A stretch of DNA of 47,837 bases, taken from the NCBI GenBank assembly GCA_016208915.1, contig JACQXE010000031.1:1-47837 (forward strand), given 5' to 3'. Positions within the stretch are counted from its first letter, which is position 1. Every line of letters begins with the position of its first letter. This stretch comes from Nitrospirota bacterium. Lineage in GTDB: Bacteria; Nitrospirota; Thermodesulfovibrionia; Thermodesulfovibrionales; UBA1546. The position numbers were made by a program, and so were the translations under genes. The notes below the pieces were generated by a model. That model was not told where the DNA came from and searched no databases. It saw only the letters and a list, made by a program, of their open reading frames with translations. Shown here piece by piece: positions 37,735 to 46,871 of the stretch.

Positions 37735-37880
37735 CAGACAGGACTATAATATTTAAGCGGATTTATTTTGCCGATATTCAGACACCCCCCTTAGTCCCCC
37801 CTTAGCAAGGGGGGATTTGAGGGGGGTGAGGCAAAATACCTCTTCGCCGAGGCGAAAGCAAAAATACTATATCCTGTCTG
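37735..37880. repeat. dispersed inverted-repeat element, copy D, with nested palindrome
   Basis: Ends CAGACAGGACTATA (37735-37748) and ATCCTGTCTG (37871-37880). Inside: TTTAAGCGGATTT, TTTTGCCGATATTCAGAC, GAGGCAAAATACCTC, TTCGCCGAGGCGAA (37844-37857). Between the two halves lies a C/G palindrome (37784-37828) that is absent from copies A-C, so it inserted later. Confidence 0.8.
37784..37828. repeat. palindrome P2 nested in repeat copy D
   Basis: CACCCCCC at 37783-37790, then CCCCCCTT AGC AAGGGGGG (37796-37814), ATTTGA, and GGGGGGTG. It is the same family as the insert in tgt. Confidence 0.75.
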
Positions 37881-37908
37881 GCTAAATATAGTTTATGAAT
37901 TATTTGGG

Positions 37909-39069
37909 TTAGAGCGCACTTTTACTTTTCCTGCTTCCCTCATACAATTCATACTCAAGAAGCCGGCATTCGATATTGCCGTTAAAAAATGGGATACGTC
38001 TTTTTGTTCTTAAGCCTACTTTCTTAGCGAGGTCGAAATTGCCGGTGAAGATATAACCCATATACCCCATACATCTCTGTTTAAAAAAATCACCGATTTC
38101 ATCGTATACCTTTTCAAGTTCTTCTTTTTGTCCCATTCTCTCACCATATTCAGGGTTCAGCATGATAATGCCTTTTTCTGTGGGAACCTGTGTTTCCCTG
38201 AAATCACAGATATTGAATTCTATGAGATGTCTAACTCCTGCTGTATCGGCATTCTTCTTTGCCGCTTCAATGGCATCACTGTTTATGTCTGTGGCGACTA
38301 CCTTATATTTGAGTAATTTCTTTGCTGATGTCTTTGCATCTTTTCGCAATTTTTCCCAGAGGATTTTATTAAATCCTTTCAGATACATAAAACCGAAATT
38401 GTCCCTTAGAATTCCGGGCGGCCTGTTCAGACCAATCAGAGCCGCTTCGATGGCGAGTGTGCCGCTCCCGCACATAGGATTAATAAAATTGCTGTTTCCG
38501 TTCCAGCCTGTTGCCATAATAAGGGCAGCAGCGAGTGTTTCCTGCATTGGCGCCTTGTAAGAAATCTTTCTATACCCCCTTTTAGAAAGTGGTTCTCCTG
38601 AAGTATCCAGATAGAGGCTGCAATCATTGCCCTTCCAATAAAGATAGACCACTGCCTTGCTTTGATCCGGGCCTGAATCAGGCCTCCTTCCGAATTGGGC
38701 ATAGAACCGATCAACTATGGCATCCTTGCATTTCTGGTTCGCAAATCTGGAATCTTTTATCGTAGGATTATCCACTGAGGAAGTGACGCTCATGTATCCA
38801 TCTTCATGAAGGTAGTCTTCCCACCGTACATCTCTTATTTCTTTATACATCTGGTCAGCATTTACTGCATGGAAATCTTTGAGATGATAGAGCACCCTAT
38901 GTCCGGTCCTCAGGAAAAGATTAAGCTTCATGGTGTCATCAAGACTTCCCTCAGTCTCTATGCCTGCAACATATTCAGCAATGATCGGGAATCCAAGCGA
39001 AAGCAATTCCTCCTTCAAATAAGGCGGAAGCCCCTTTGGGGAGGTTATGAGTATCCTGTCTTTCTTCAA
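37909..39069 (-). CDS. RlmL/YcbY-like THUMP-domain RNA methyltransferase
   Basis: 386 aa. An N-terminal THUMP-like part (ILITSPKGLPPYLKEELLSLG, VYLYWKGNDCSLYLDTSGEP), then a Rossmann methyltransferase with NPMCGSGTLAIEAA (motif I), VVATDINSDAIEAAKKNA and LNPEYGERMGQKEELEKVY, where the usual NPPY motif reads NPEYG. This resembles the 23S rRNA G2445 methyltransferase half of RlmL and is predicted to make m2G. Starts 9 bp after the HIT stop, so both form an operon. Confidence 0.86.
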   Translation of the reverse strand: MKKDRILITSPKGLPPYLKEELLSLGFPIIAEYVAGIETEGSLDDTMKLNLFLRTGHRVLYHLKDFHAVNADQMYKEIRDVRWEDYLHEDGYMSVTSSVDNPTIKDSRFANQKCKDAIVDRFYAQFGRRPDSGPDQSKAVVYLYWKGNDCSLYLDTSGEPLSKRGYRKISYKAPMQETLAAALIMATGWNGNSNFINPMCGSGTLAIEAALIGLNRPPGILRDNFGFMYLKGFNKILWEKLRKDAKTSAKKLLKYKVVATDINSDAIEAAKKNADTAGVRHLIEFNICDFRETQVPTEKGIIMLNPEYGERMGQKEELEKVYDEIGDFFKQRCMGYMGYIFTGNFDLAKKVGLRTKRRIPFFNGNIECRLLEYELYEGSRKSKSAL

Positions 39070-39078
39070 AAAGGCTGC

Positions 39079-39420
39079 CTATCCCGGGGGCCAGTGCATA
39101 TGGCGGCCACCGAGGATGTGAAGATGGATATGGAAAACAGTTTGCCCTGATTCAGGATTGCAGTTCATCACAAGCCTGAATCCACGTTCAGCTACGTTCT
39201 TGTCTCTTGCAATCTTATTTGCAATCTGAAACAAGTGGCCGATCAGATTATTATCACCTTCCTTCAGGTCAAGGGTTGTTGAGATATGTTTTCTCGGTAT
39301 CACAAGGGCATGAACCGGCGCCTGAGGATTGATATCTTCAAAGGCTACTGCTGACTCGTCTTCATATATTATTTTTGCAGGTATTTTCTTATTTAAGATA
39401 TCGCAGAATATGCAGCCCAT
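39079..39420 (-). CDS. HIT-family nucleotide hydrolase (HinT-like)
   Basis: 113 aa. CIFCDILNKKIPAKIIYEDE, INPQAPVHALVIPRKH and the catalytic triad HIHLHILGG (HxHxH) near the end. HinT-type proteins hydrolyse AMP-linked substrates. The ATG has no in-frame rival. It is first of the operon with the methyltransferase. Confidence 0.94.
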   Translation of the reverse strand: MGCIFCDILNKKIPAKIIYEDESAVAFEDINPQAPVHALVIPRKHISTTLDLKEGDNNLIGHLFQIANKIARDKNVAERGFRLVMNCNPESGQTVFHIHLHILGGRHMHWPPG

Positions 39421-39564
39421 AAATCCTCCGGAAGTATTTTTGTTAATTATATATCAAATTACAGGAATTATTTTCGAATGCAATAATATTAGCTTTAGGG
39501 ATGTTCCTCCAGCCGTCAGCCTTGCTTATTCCAAAAAATAGATGGTATATTTCTTTAACAAACC

Positions 39565-39969
39565 ATGGATCCGATTAGACTTGATGATGACAGCTATTGT
39601 TTTGCCTGCGGTAAAAAAAATGACTGCGGATTAAAGTTGTCCTTTAAATATTCTGAGGGAAAACTCAGAACTGAATTTACCCCTTCAAAGCTTCATCAGG
39701 GATATAAGGACATAACTCACGGCGGGATAATCACAACAGTGCTCGATGAGGCTATGATACAGGCTGCAATAGCAGAGGGGATACTCCCTGTCACTGCTGA
39801 GATAGATGTTAGGTTCAAAAAGCCGTTGATGGCAAATGAAGAAGCAGTGGCAGAGGCAGAAATAGTGAAAAAAAGCTCACGGCTGCTTGAGGCGCATGCA
39901 CGCCTTCTAAAAAAAGCAGACGGCAGTGTTATTGCTGAGGCATATTCTAAACTAATCCCTTCGCAATAG
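39565..39969 (+). CDS. PaaI-type hotdog thioesterase
   Basis: 134 aa. YCFACGKKNDCGLKLSFKY at the N-terminus, THGGIITTVLDEAMIQAAI (conserved HGG and catalytic Asp/Glu), VRFKKPLMANE. It probably hydrolyses an acyl-CoA; substrate unknown. It precedes the sensor kinase by 74 bp. Confidence 0.85.
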   Translation: MDPIRLDDDSYCFACGKKNDCGLKLSFKYSEGKLRTEFTPSKLHQGYKDITHGGIITTVLDEAMIQAAIAEGILPVTAEIDVRFKKPLMANEEAVAEAEIVKKSSRLLEAHARLLKKADGSVIAEAYSKLIPSQ

Positions 39970-40042
39970 CTCTTCTAAAACATCAGGACATATCTTTAGT
40001 ATACGGTTTATCTAACATGCTGATTTCTGTTATATTTGAGGA

Positions 40043-42076
40043 ATGAAAGGTTATCTGTTAATAGTCGGTGTACTTATAGTAGTAATCTCTGCCCTGATCA
40101 CTCTGAATGTGTTTTTCCAGCAGTCCCTCCAGATGGACATTGCCGAGCAATTTAACAAACAACAATTGATCCTCGCAAAATCAGCCGCATCTGATATGGA
40201 GACCTGTCTGAGGAATCAAAAAGAAGAGATTATTTCCTTTTCAATCATGATGTCAGGTCTGATCAGAAAAAACCGTGCTGATTTGAAGTATGAACTTGAT
40301 GAATATTTTCGAAGAAAGCCAAGCTCCAAGGCAAAGGTGGCAATTTTCAATAAAAACGGCGCTAGGATCTATTCATGGCAAAACGGCGACATCGCAGCAG
40401 GAAAGGAGCATATTAAAAAAGCCTTTTTGCTTTCACAAGGCCAGTCAATTGTGAGCTATGACAGCCGTATTGTTTATATGTCCGCTCCCATATACAGCAG
40501 AGGCGAGCTGGAAGGCGCAATTTTATATGAAAATCCTATAAGTATTGCTGCACACAGATTCCTGACCCCAATAATATCTGGGAGCAAAAGTTATGTATGG
40601 ATGATAGACAAGGAAGGAACCCTGCTATATCATCCGACACAACCTAATATGATCGGAGGAAATGTTTACAGAGCAAGCGAAGCCTGCTTCAAATGTCACA
40701 TGAACTTTGATCTTGAAAAAAAGATTATAGGAGGTAAGACCAGCGATTTCGGAAGGCATATTGCGCCTACAGGGGAAGACAGAATACTTGCCTTCCACAC
40801 TCTCAATATGGATACAATCTCATGGATGATTGTAGTTTCATCCCCTTATTCTGAGATAAGCCATGTCACAAAGCAGAGCATGAGGCTTTATTCATATTTA
40901 ATAATCTCGATCTTTATAACCACAAGCCTTGTCTCCTCATTGCTGATTGTATTTAACAAAAAAAGGATAAAGGCAGAAGAGATAGCAAAAAGAGAACAGG
41001 AACTTGAAAAATATGCCCTCATACTGGAAAGCAAAGTCAGAGATCGGACAGCAGAACTTGTCAGCGAAAAAGAAAAACTCAATTCGATCATAAGCGCCAT
41101 AGGAGGCGGCATTCTCCTTATAGACAAAAATGCAAAGATTCAATGGGCAAACCAGATAATAAAGGATATGGTCGGCATGGAGGTTGTCGGAAAATACTGC
41201 GAAGAGTTGTGGGCTGATTGTGATATTACAGGCTCCTACACCAAAGACAATATCGAGACAATAATACTTTCCGCTTTCCTTGGGCAGAAGGATAAATACT
41301 TTCAAATCACAACTGCTCCTGTAAAGGGCTTGGACGGCGATGTTCACGGATACATCAGGCTCGTACAGGATGTGACTGAGATTAAAAAAATGGAGGAGCA
41401 GATAATACATTCTGAAAAGCTTGCTTCTATCGGAAGGCTCGCAGCAGGCATCGCACATGAGATAGGAAACCCTCTGACCTCCATATTTTCGTTTGTTCAG
41501 ATACTCAGGGAAATGGAAGATGATTCTTTTAAAAAGGAAAGCCTCGAAACAATTTATTTCCATATAAACAGGATCTCAGAGATATTGAAACAGCTCTCAG
41601 GGTTTTCTAAAATGCCGGCAGGAGAAGCCAAAGAATGCAGGGTCAATGATATCATAGAAACCTCGATCAACCTGATACAGTACGACAAGAAGGCAAAGAA
41701 TATAGCGATAGTTAAGGATCTCTCAGCCTCGATGCCTGAGATAACTGCTGACGGGAACCAGCTATCACAGGTCTTTGTCAACCTGACCCTGAATGCAATA
41801 GACGCAATGCAGGATGGCGGCACGCTCACTGTCAAGAGCATGCTGACGGACGGCAGCATACTCATACAGTTTAAAGATACAGGAACAGGCATACCGAAGG
41901 AGGATTTGCCAAAGATATTCGACCCGTTCTTCACCACCAAGGAAAAGGGAACCGGGCTTGGGCTTGCAGTAAGCTATAATATAATCAAAAAAATGAACGG
42001 GACCTTAACAGTTGACAGCGAATTCGGCAAGGGGACTACATTTACAATAACATTACCGTACAGAGACGCAAGATGA
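40043..42076 (+). CDS. sensor histidine kinase with CxxCH in its periplasmic part
   Basis: 677 aa. TM1 at about 4-23; a periplasmic region to about 290 with Cache-like features (QSIVSYDSRIVYMSAPIYSR, YVWMIDKEGTLLYHPTQ); CFKCHMNF near 216, a CxxCH c-heme motif; TM2 about 286-308; coiled coil; PAS about 345-450; HisKA with RLAAGIAHEIGNPLTS; HATPase with NLTLNAIDAMQDGG, DTGTGIPKED and GTGLGLAVS. Followed by its NtrC-type partner. It could sense redox or a ligand through heme; haem attachment needs proof. Confidence 0.9.
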   Translation: MKGYLLIVGVLIVVISALITLNVFFQQSLQMDIAEQFNKQQLILAKSAASDMETCLRNQKEEIISFSIMMSGLIRKNRADLKYELDEYFRRKPSSKAKVAIFNKNGARIYSWQNGDIAAGKEHIKKAFLLSQGQSIVSYDSRIVYMSAPIYSRGELEGAILYENPISIAAHRFLTPIISGSKSYVWMIDKEGTLLYHPTQPNMIGGNVYRASEACFKCHMNFDLEKKIIGGKTSDFGRHIAPTGEDRILAFHTLNMDTISWMIVVSSPYSEISHVTKQSMRLYSYLIISIFITTSLVSSLLIVFNKKRIKAEEIAKREQELEKYALILESKVRDRTAELVSEKEKLNSIISAIGGGILLIDKNAKIQWANQIIKDMVGMEVVGKYCEELWADCDITGSYTKDNIETIILSAFLGQKDKYFQITTAPVKGLDGDVHGYIRLVQDVTEIKKMEEQIIHSEKLASIGRLAAGIAHEIGNPLTSIFSFVQILREMEDDSFKKESLETIYFHINRISEILKQLSGFSKMPAGEAKECRVNDIIETSINLIQYDKKAKNIAIVKDLSASMPEITADGNQLSQVFVNLTLNAIDAMQDGGTLTVKSMLTDGSILIQFKDTGTGIPKEDLPKIFDPFFTTKEKGTGLGLAVSYNIIKKMNGTLTVDSEFGKGTTFTITLPYRDAR

Positions 42077-42091
42077 CAGAATCTTTTAAAA

Positions 42092-42207
42092 TGTCATTCC
42101 CGCACAAGCGGGAATCCAGAGGATTAAAAGACTGGATTCCCCCGCATCAAGTGCGGGGCAGGCTCAGTCAAGTCCTGTCCTGAACTTGATTCAGGAACGG
42201 AATGACA
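42092..42207. repeat. TGTCATTCCCG-type inverted-repeat element
   Basis: Begins TGTCATTCCCGCACAAGCGG and ends CGGAATGACA, with inner hairpins (CCCGCACAAGCGGG; CCCGCATCAAGTGCGGG). Fills nearly the whole kinase-regulator gap, so it may affect coupling of their expression. A relative is at 22041. Confidence 0.75.
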
Positions 42208-42225
42208 AATGAGGAATATTTTCAA

Positions 42226-43584
42226 ATGAAACCCAAGATATTGGTAGTTGATGACGAGCCTGATATATGCAAGGCGCTTGAATTCCTCCTGAAAAGGGAA
42301 GACTATGCAGTAACCACTGTTTACAGCGGCGAAGAGGCTCTTGAAAAACTCAAGGCAGAAAAATTCGACATTGTGCTGACAGATCTCAAAATGGGCAAGG
42401 TTGACGGCCTGACAGTGCTGGAAAGGGCAAAGAACCTGAGCGCTGATACAGCAGTAATCATTATGACAGCCTTTGCCTCTATCGAGTCTGCAGTCGAGGC
42501 GATGAAGAAGGGCGCAACAGACTACATAGTAAAACCGTTCCTGAATGAAGAGATAAAAATCACCATAAGAAAGGTACTCGAACAGAGAAAAATAATAACA
42601 GAAAACATAGCGCTTAAACAGCAGATAAGCCAGCATATGGCATGCACGGACTTTGTTGCAAACTCAGAATCCATGCTAAAAATAACTGAAACGCTCGAAA
42701 AGGTAATCCCTACAAAAAGCAATATTTTTATCCTTGGTGAAAGCGGCACCGGGAAAGGACTTATAGCAGAACTTATCCATTGCAACAGTCCCCGAAGGGA
42801 TAAGCCCTTCATCTCAATAAACTGTTCTGCAATACCTGAGGGTCTTCTTGAGTCAGAGCTGTTTGGATATAAAAAGGGCGCATTTACAGGGGCTGTTTCT
42901 GACAAACTGGGGCTTATACCTCTTGCAGATGAGGGAACGCTTTTCCTTGACGAAATAGGAGACATGTCGATAAATCTTCAGGCAAAAGTACTTAAGGTAG
43001 TGGAGACAGGAGATGTCCATCCGCTTGGAGACACAAGGTCCAAGACTGTGGATGTGAGGCTAATCTCAGCAACAAACAAGGATATAGAAAATCTTATAAA
43101 AGATGGTAAATTCAGGGAGGATCTTTACTGGAGGCTGAATGTCATAGAGATAAAAATACCACCGCTAAGAGAAAGAAAAGACGACATTGAAATGCTGACA
43201 AAACAGTTTATATCCAAATTCGCAGAAGAGCATAAAAAGAATATCAAAGGCATTGACAGGGAGGCATTGGCCCTTTTCACCGAATATCCGTGGCCCGGCA
43301 ATGTAAGAGAACTGAGCAACATAATCGAAAGGTCGATTGTCCTTGCGCAGGGCAGCCAGCTGACTATGGACGACCTGCCTGACAAACTTAAAAAAGAGCT
43401 GCAGCATAGAGGCTCATATGATGCCTCATCCACGCTAAAGACATACATTGGTGACTACGAAAAAAATCTGCTTCTGAAAATATATGAATCCCGCAATAAA
43501 AATAAGGAAGAAACAGCTAAATCGCTCGGTATAGACCTTGCAACGCTTTACAGGAAATTTAAGAAGTATGGGATAGAGGAGTGA
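42226..43584 (+). CDS. sigma-54-dependent response regulator (NtrC family)
   Basis: 452 aa from ATG 42226. Receiver: LVVDDEPDICKALEF and VLTDLKMGKVDG (phospho-Asp). AAA+: GESGTGKGLIAELIH, ESELFGYKKGAFTGA (GAFTGA contacts sigma-54), GTLFLDEIGDMS. A Fis-like HTH ends it (ETAKSLGIDLATLYRKFKKYGI). I choose 42226 because GAGG lies just upstream and the ATG at 42202 is inside the repeat. Probable partner of the CxxCH kinase; target genes unproven. Confidence 0.94.
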   Translation: MKPKILVVDDEPDICKALEFLLKREDYAVTTVYSGEEALEKLKAEKFDIVLTDLKMGKVDGLTVLERAKNLSADTAVIIMTAFASIESAVEAMKKGATDYIVKPFLNEEIKITIRKVLEQRKIITENIALKQQISQHMACTDFVANSESMLKITETLEKVIPTKSNIFILGESGTGKGLIAELIHCNSPRRDKPFISINCSAIPEGLLESELFGYKKGAFTGAVSDKLGLIPLADEGTLFLDEIGDMSINLQAKVLKVVETGDVHPLGDTRSKTVDVRLISATNKDIENLIKDGKFREDLYWRLNVIEIKIPPLRERKDDIEMLTKQFISKFAEEHKKNIKGIDREALALFTEYPWPGNVRELSNIIERSIVLAQGSQLTMDDLPDKLKKELQHRGSYDASSTLKTYIGDYEKNLLLKIYESRNKNKEETAKSLGIDLATLYRKFKKYGIEE

Positions 43585-43868
43585 AAAAAGCATTTTATAT
43601 TGGTGCTATTATCGGAGGAGTTTTAGGTATTTCTGTTGCCCTTGGCATGGATATACTCCTTGGGAACAGCCTTGGAGGCGGATGGGCTGAGGCAGTAGCC
43701 GGCGATATAAACCGCCTGTTCAATGCCAGTTTCCCGAGTAATCATTATATAGTATTCGTCGGAGTTGTATTTGCTATCAGCATTATAGTAGCTCTTGGCG
43801 CTCTCATGGGTGGGATATCTACTGTAATGCTTGCAGGATTATTTAAGGCGCTTACTAAAGAAAAGTAG
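43581..43868 (+). CDS. small membrane protein, glycine-rich
   Basis: 95 aa with two hydrophobic segments (about 6-28, 57-85). The GTG start overlaps the regulator stop (GTGA), so it is translated with it. No family recognised. It may be an accessory of the two-component system; that is only context. Confidence 0.6.
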   Translation: MKKAFYIGAIIGGVLGISVALGMDILLGNSLGGGWAEAVAGDINRLFNASFPSNHYIVFVGVVFAISIIVALGALMGGISTVMLAGLFKALTKEK

Positions 43869-43878
43869 TGTCAGTTTT

Positions 43879-43909
43879 CAGTGTCAGTAAAGATTGTCTA
43901 CTGACACTG
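43879..43909. terminator. hairpin between convergent genes
   Basis: CAGTGTCAGTA (43879-43889) and TACTGACACTG (43899-43909) make a perfect 11-bp stem with a 9-nt loop. It lies between the ends of two convergent genes and could act on both strands, though a T-run is missing. Confidence 0.4.
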
Positions 43910-43914
43910 ACTTG

Positions 43915-44784
43915 TCACTTATGACACTTTTCGCAATCCGCTACCTGAGAAGCTACATTTCCGTTATGACAGGCGCCGCAGGACTTTCCTTCATACATGG
44001 CGTCCATTTTCATTTTGCTTCCGCCCTTTTGCATCACAAAAAGTTTTTTATGGCAGTCATTGCACTTGAATGCGCTTGCATGAAAATCATGGCTGAATTT
44101 TACAGGTGCAGCGCCCTTAGGTTTATAAACCAGAGGTGTTTTAGGCGCCGGAACTTTTGCATGACATTTTAGACATTCGGATGAAGTAAATGCCTTTTTG
44201 CCATTATGACACGTTCCGCAGTACTGTCCATGATAAATCGCTTCCATCGTCACTTTAGTCTTGCCGCTTTTCATCGGAAAGACAGTTGAATGGCATTCGT
44301 CGCAGCCGAATGCGCCTGTGTGAGAATCGTGGCTGAATTTAACAGCGGAATCACCTGTGCCTATAGTTATAGGTTGCTTTGGGCCTGCGAGAATGCTTGC
44401 CGGAGAGGCAGGTTTTTTCTGTGAAACAGCGTAGCCTTTCACTCCTGTATGGCATCGCGCGCACTGGGTATTAGATGCGAACGCCATTTTCCCGTTATGG
44501 CAGTAGCCGCAATATTTGCCCTTGTAAAGAGAGTCCATATTGAAATCGCTTTTTTCCTGCGCCTTTAGAGCCTTGGGTTTAAAGAGACCGCTATGGCACG
44601 CATCGCAGCCTAACCCCTTATCTTCCACATGAACCTTATGGCTGAATATTACGGACTTTACAGGTTTTGTATAGACAATGTCTCCTCCGTGGGAGACACT
44701 TTCAGCTGCGATCAGAATGTCATTTTTAACAAAAAGGATTGTTACAAGAGAAACAAACAAAGCAGCTAATATCAGTTTTTTCAT
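43915..44784 (-). CDS. nonaheme c-type cytochrome, three triheme repeats
   Basis: 289 aa with a signal peptide (KKLILAALFVSLVTILF). Nine CxxCH motifs occur as three repeats of three: CDACH, CGYCH, CARCH; CDECH, CGTCH, CLKCH; CNDCH, CGACH, CEKCH. Each repeat opens FSHxxH, which supplies distal His ligands as in c7-type triheme cytochromes. It should be periplasmic and carry electrons to or from the adjacent ferredoxin/NrfD pair. Downstream end of that operon. Electron partner unknown. Confidence 0.93.
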   Translation of the reverse strand: MKKLILAALFVSLVTILFVKNDILIAAESVSHGGDIVYTKPVKSVIFSHKVHVEDKGLGCDACHSGLFKPKALKAQEKSDFNMDSLYKGKYCGYCHNGKMAFASNTQCARCHTGVKGYAVSQKKPASPASILAGPKQPITIGTGDSAVKFSHDSHTGAFGCDECHSTVFPMKSGKTKVTMEAIYHGQYCGTCHNGKKAFTSSECLKCHAKVPAPKTPLVYKPKGAAPVKFSHDFHASAFKCNDCHKKLFVMQKGGSKMKMDAMYEGKSCGACHNGNVASQVADCEKCHK

Positions 44785-44808
44785 ATTTTAGCCCTTCCTT
44801 TTCCGGTA

Positions 44809-45573
44809 TTATCCCTTCATGTAAAATATATTTGGTTTTGCCCCAATCTCAGGGCGAAGCACCCAAACAGGCCTTGCAAGCTGATGGATACGCTTATAGA
44901 CCTCGCTGTTCATATCTGAGAGGTCTCCGAATATGCGTACGCCTGCGGGACATGCTGCTGCACATGCGGTCAGCTTCTCCCCCTTGGAGAGACGGGTATC
45001 GATACAGAAATTGCATTTATCGATCGCTTTTTTCTCTTCATTATAATATCTTGCATTATACGGACATGCCACAACACATGTTTTGCAGCCGATACATTTA
45101 TCATAATTCATCATCACAATGCCGTTTTTTTTATCCTTATACGTTGCCTTTGTCGGACAAGCCCTGACGCACGGAGGATTATTGCAGTGATTGCACAGGA
45201 CAGGAATAAATTCCTTTTTCTGGCCTATAGCATCAAGAACCTCTTTTTCAAGTATCATTGTACGATAGCCGTACTCAGGAACGTCGTTAGTCATGACACA
45301 TGCCTCCATACAGCGTTCACAATCAATACAGCGGTCCTGATGGATTACCATGCTGTAATGAGGCTTATAAGGATATTTCTCGGAGAATTCCTCCGGAGAT
45401 GCAAATACCTTGTTAATATTTGAAACCACAGAAAGGATTGTCCCGCCTGCAAAGATTCCGCTTATAGCCAAGCCAATTTTTAAAAACTCCCTGCGCTCTA
45501 TCGGAGAAACCGTTTCAATGCAGGCTTTTTTAAAGGGTTCGAATTCTGTTTTCTTCGAGTTCATACAGCTCAC
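44809..45573 (-). CDS. NrfC/DsrO-like periplasmic ferredoxin, Tat-type signal
   Basis: 254 aa. A Tat-type motif ERREFLKIGLAISGIFAGG near 27-46 indicates export. Four Cys clusters follow: CIDCERCMEAC, CNHCNNPPCVRAC, CIGCKTCVVACP, and CNFCID with CAAACP, enough for four [4Fe-4S] clusters. It links the membrane NrfD subunit to a periplasmic redox partner. It lies 6 bp after the NrfD-like gene and 24 bp before the cytochrome. Confidence 0.92.
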   Translation of the reverse strand: MSCMNSKKTEFEPFKKACIETVSPIERREFLKIGLAISGIFAGGTILSVVSNINKVFASPEEFSEKYPYKPHYSMVIHQDRCIDCERCMEACVMTNDVPEYGYRTMILEKEVLDAIGQKKEFIPVLCNHCNNPPCVRACPTKATYKDKKNGIVMMNYDKCIGCKTCVVACPYNARYYNEEKKAIDKCNFCIDTRLSKGEKLTACAAACPAGVRIFGDLSDMNSEVYKRIHQLARPVWVLRPEIGAKPNIFYMKG

Positions 45574-45579
45574 TCTCCT

Positions 45580-46830
45580 TTAATGTATTTCACTCTTATG
45601 TCCTGAGAATATTTTTTCGCCCAGAAGAAAGGCCGCGGCAACAATGCCAAAACCTCCTGCAACAACCATAATCTCATGGAAAGACGGTTTATATGGGAGG
45701 AGATGAAGATATTCCTTCACTCCTAAATCCTGAAATGAGGGCACAATCTGTCCTACTACAACCAGATCGTATCTCATTACAAAAATTCCAATTACCATCA
45801 GAAGGGATGCTGTGAACATCATGCCGAGGTTTCTGCCTTTTGAATAAAGAAGAAGCACAAACGGGATAGCCATACCTATTAAAACCTCAAACAACCAGAA
45901 ATTTAAGGCATAAGGCCCTGTCAGCAGCGCCTTTATTACTTCGACTTTTCCGGGAGAGGCAACAAGCCCGGTAATTATCTTCCATGTTGTGAAGAACATT
46001 ATCGCTGCTATCAAAAGTGTGCAGAGTTTGCCTACGACTTCCATTGCGCGTTCCATGGATTTATCCATTTTTTCGTTGTTGACTTTATAACCAAGCCATG
46101 TAAAGAATATGATAGCTGCGCAGCCTGAAGCCATTGCAGAAAGGATGAAATATATAGGCATATACGGCCCATACCAGTATTCACGGGCGTGGAGCATGCC
46201 AAATATAGCGCCCAGATTGCTGTGGGCTGCAATACCTGAGAGCAAACCCGAGAGCCCTGCATACATGGCAAGCCTGTTGTTTCCAATTAATAGGAATACG
46301 AATTCAACGGCCATGAAAAACATATATGCTCCATAAAGAGTTCCCATCCACCAGATGTTTGAGGTCAGGTTCGGAGAAATGACATTATAGAGAGCCATTC
46401 TCAAAGGGTTTTCAATATCCAAAAATATGACTGTGAACCCTGCAAAGATTGTTACAACAGACAGAAAGACAGAACGCTTGGCAATAGGCATAAAATCTTT
46501 CAGACCGAATACATGCCCTATTGAGGAGACAATGCAGAGTCCGGTGGATGTTACAACAAAAAACACGTAAGTTGATATAAGAATGCCCCATGGTATTTCA
46601 CGCGTTACATTGTATGCGTGCCTGTACCCTGTATTTATAGCATCCACCGCTACCATTGAAGATACAAAAACAACAAGACCTGTTATGACCAGCAGCACAT
46701 AATAAGACCTGCTCCCTGATAAAAACCCGACAATATTGGAGTACCAGCTTTCCACAACAGACGAGTCAAATGACCTCGCCAGTTCCTTTGCTATTTCCGA
46801 TATATTTCGGGATTTGGGTTCATTTGGCAT
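45580..46830 (-). CDS. NrfD/PsrC-family membrane subunit
   Basis: 416 aa, about 9-10 membrane segments. GSRSYYVLLVITGLVVF, EIPWGILISTYVFFV, MAVEFVFLLIGNNRLAMYAGL and PYALNFWLFEVLIGMAIPF are in keeping with NrfD/PsrC. These subunits exchange electrons with menaquinone and may move protons. With the ferredoxin and the cytochrome it forms a CISM-like quinone redox module. No catalytic molybdopterin subunit is in the window. Confidence 0.9.
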   Translation of the reverse strand: MPNEPKSRNISEIAKELARSFDSSVVESWYSNIVGFLSGSRSYYVLLVITGLVVFVSSMVAVDAINTGYRHAYNVTREIPWGILISTYVFFVVTSTGLCIVSSIGHVFGLKDFMPIAKRSVFLSVVTIFAGFTVIFLDIENPLRMALYNVISPNLTSNIWWMGTLYGAYMFFMAVEFVFLLIGNNRLAMYAGLSGLLSGIAAHSNLGAIFGMLHAREYWYGPYMPIYFILSAMASGCAAIIFFTWLGYKVNNEKMDKSMERAMEVVGKLCTLLIAAIMFFTTWKIITGLVASPGKVEVIKALLTGPYALNFWLFEVLIGMAIPFVLLLYSKGRNLGMMFTASLLMVIGIFVMRYDLVVVGQIVPSFQDLGVKEYLHLLPYKPSFHEIMVVAGGFGIVAAAFLLGEKIFSGHKSEIH

Positions 46831-46871
46831 ATATAGTTTCCTCCTTGATTCGTAACTCCTTATTTGCGCTT

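Noticed and set aside
40937-41563. 208-aa minus-strand ORF opposite the kinase
   Set aside because: Shadow of the PAS/HisKA coding region; no protein-like motifs.
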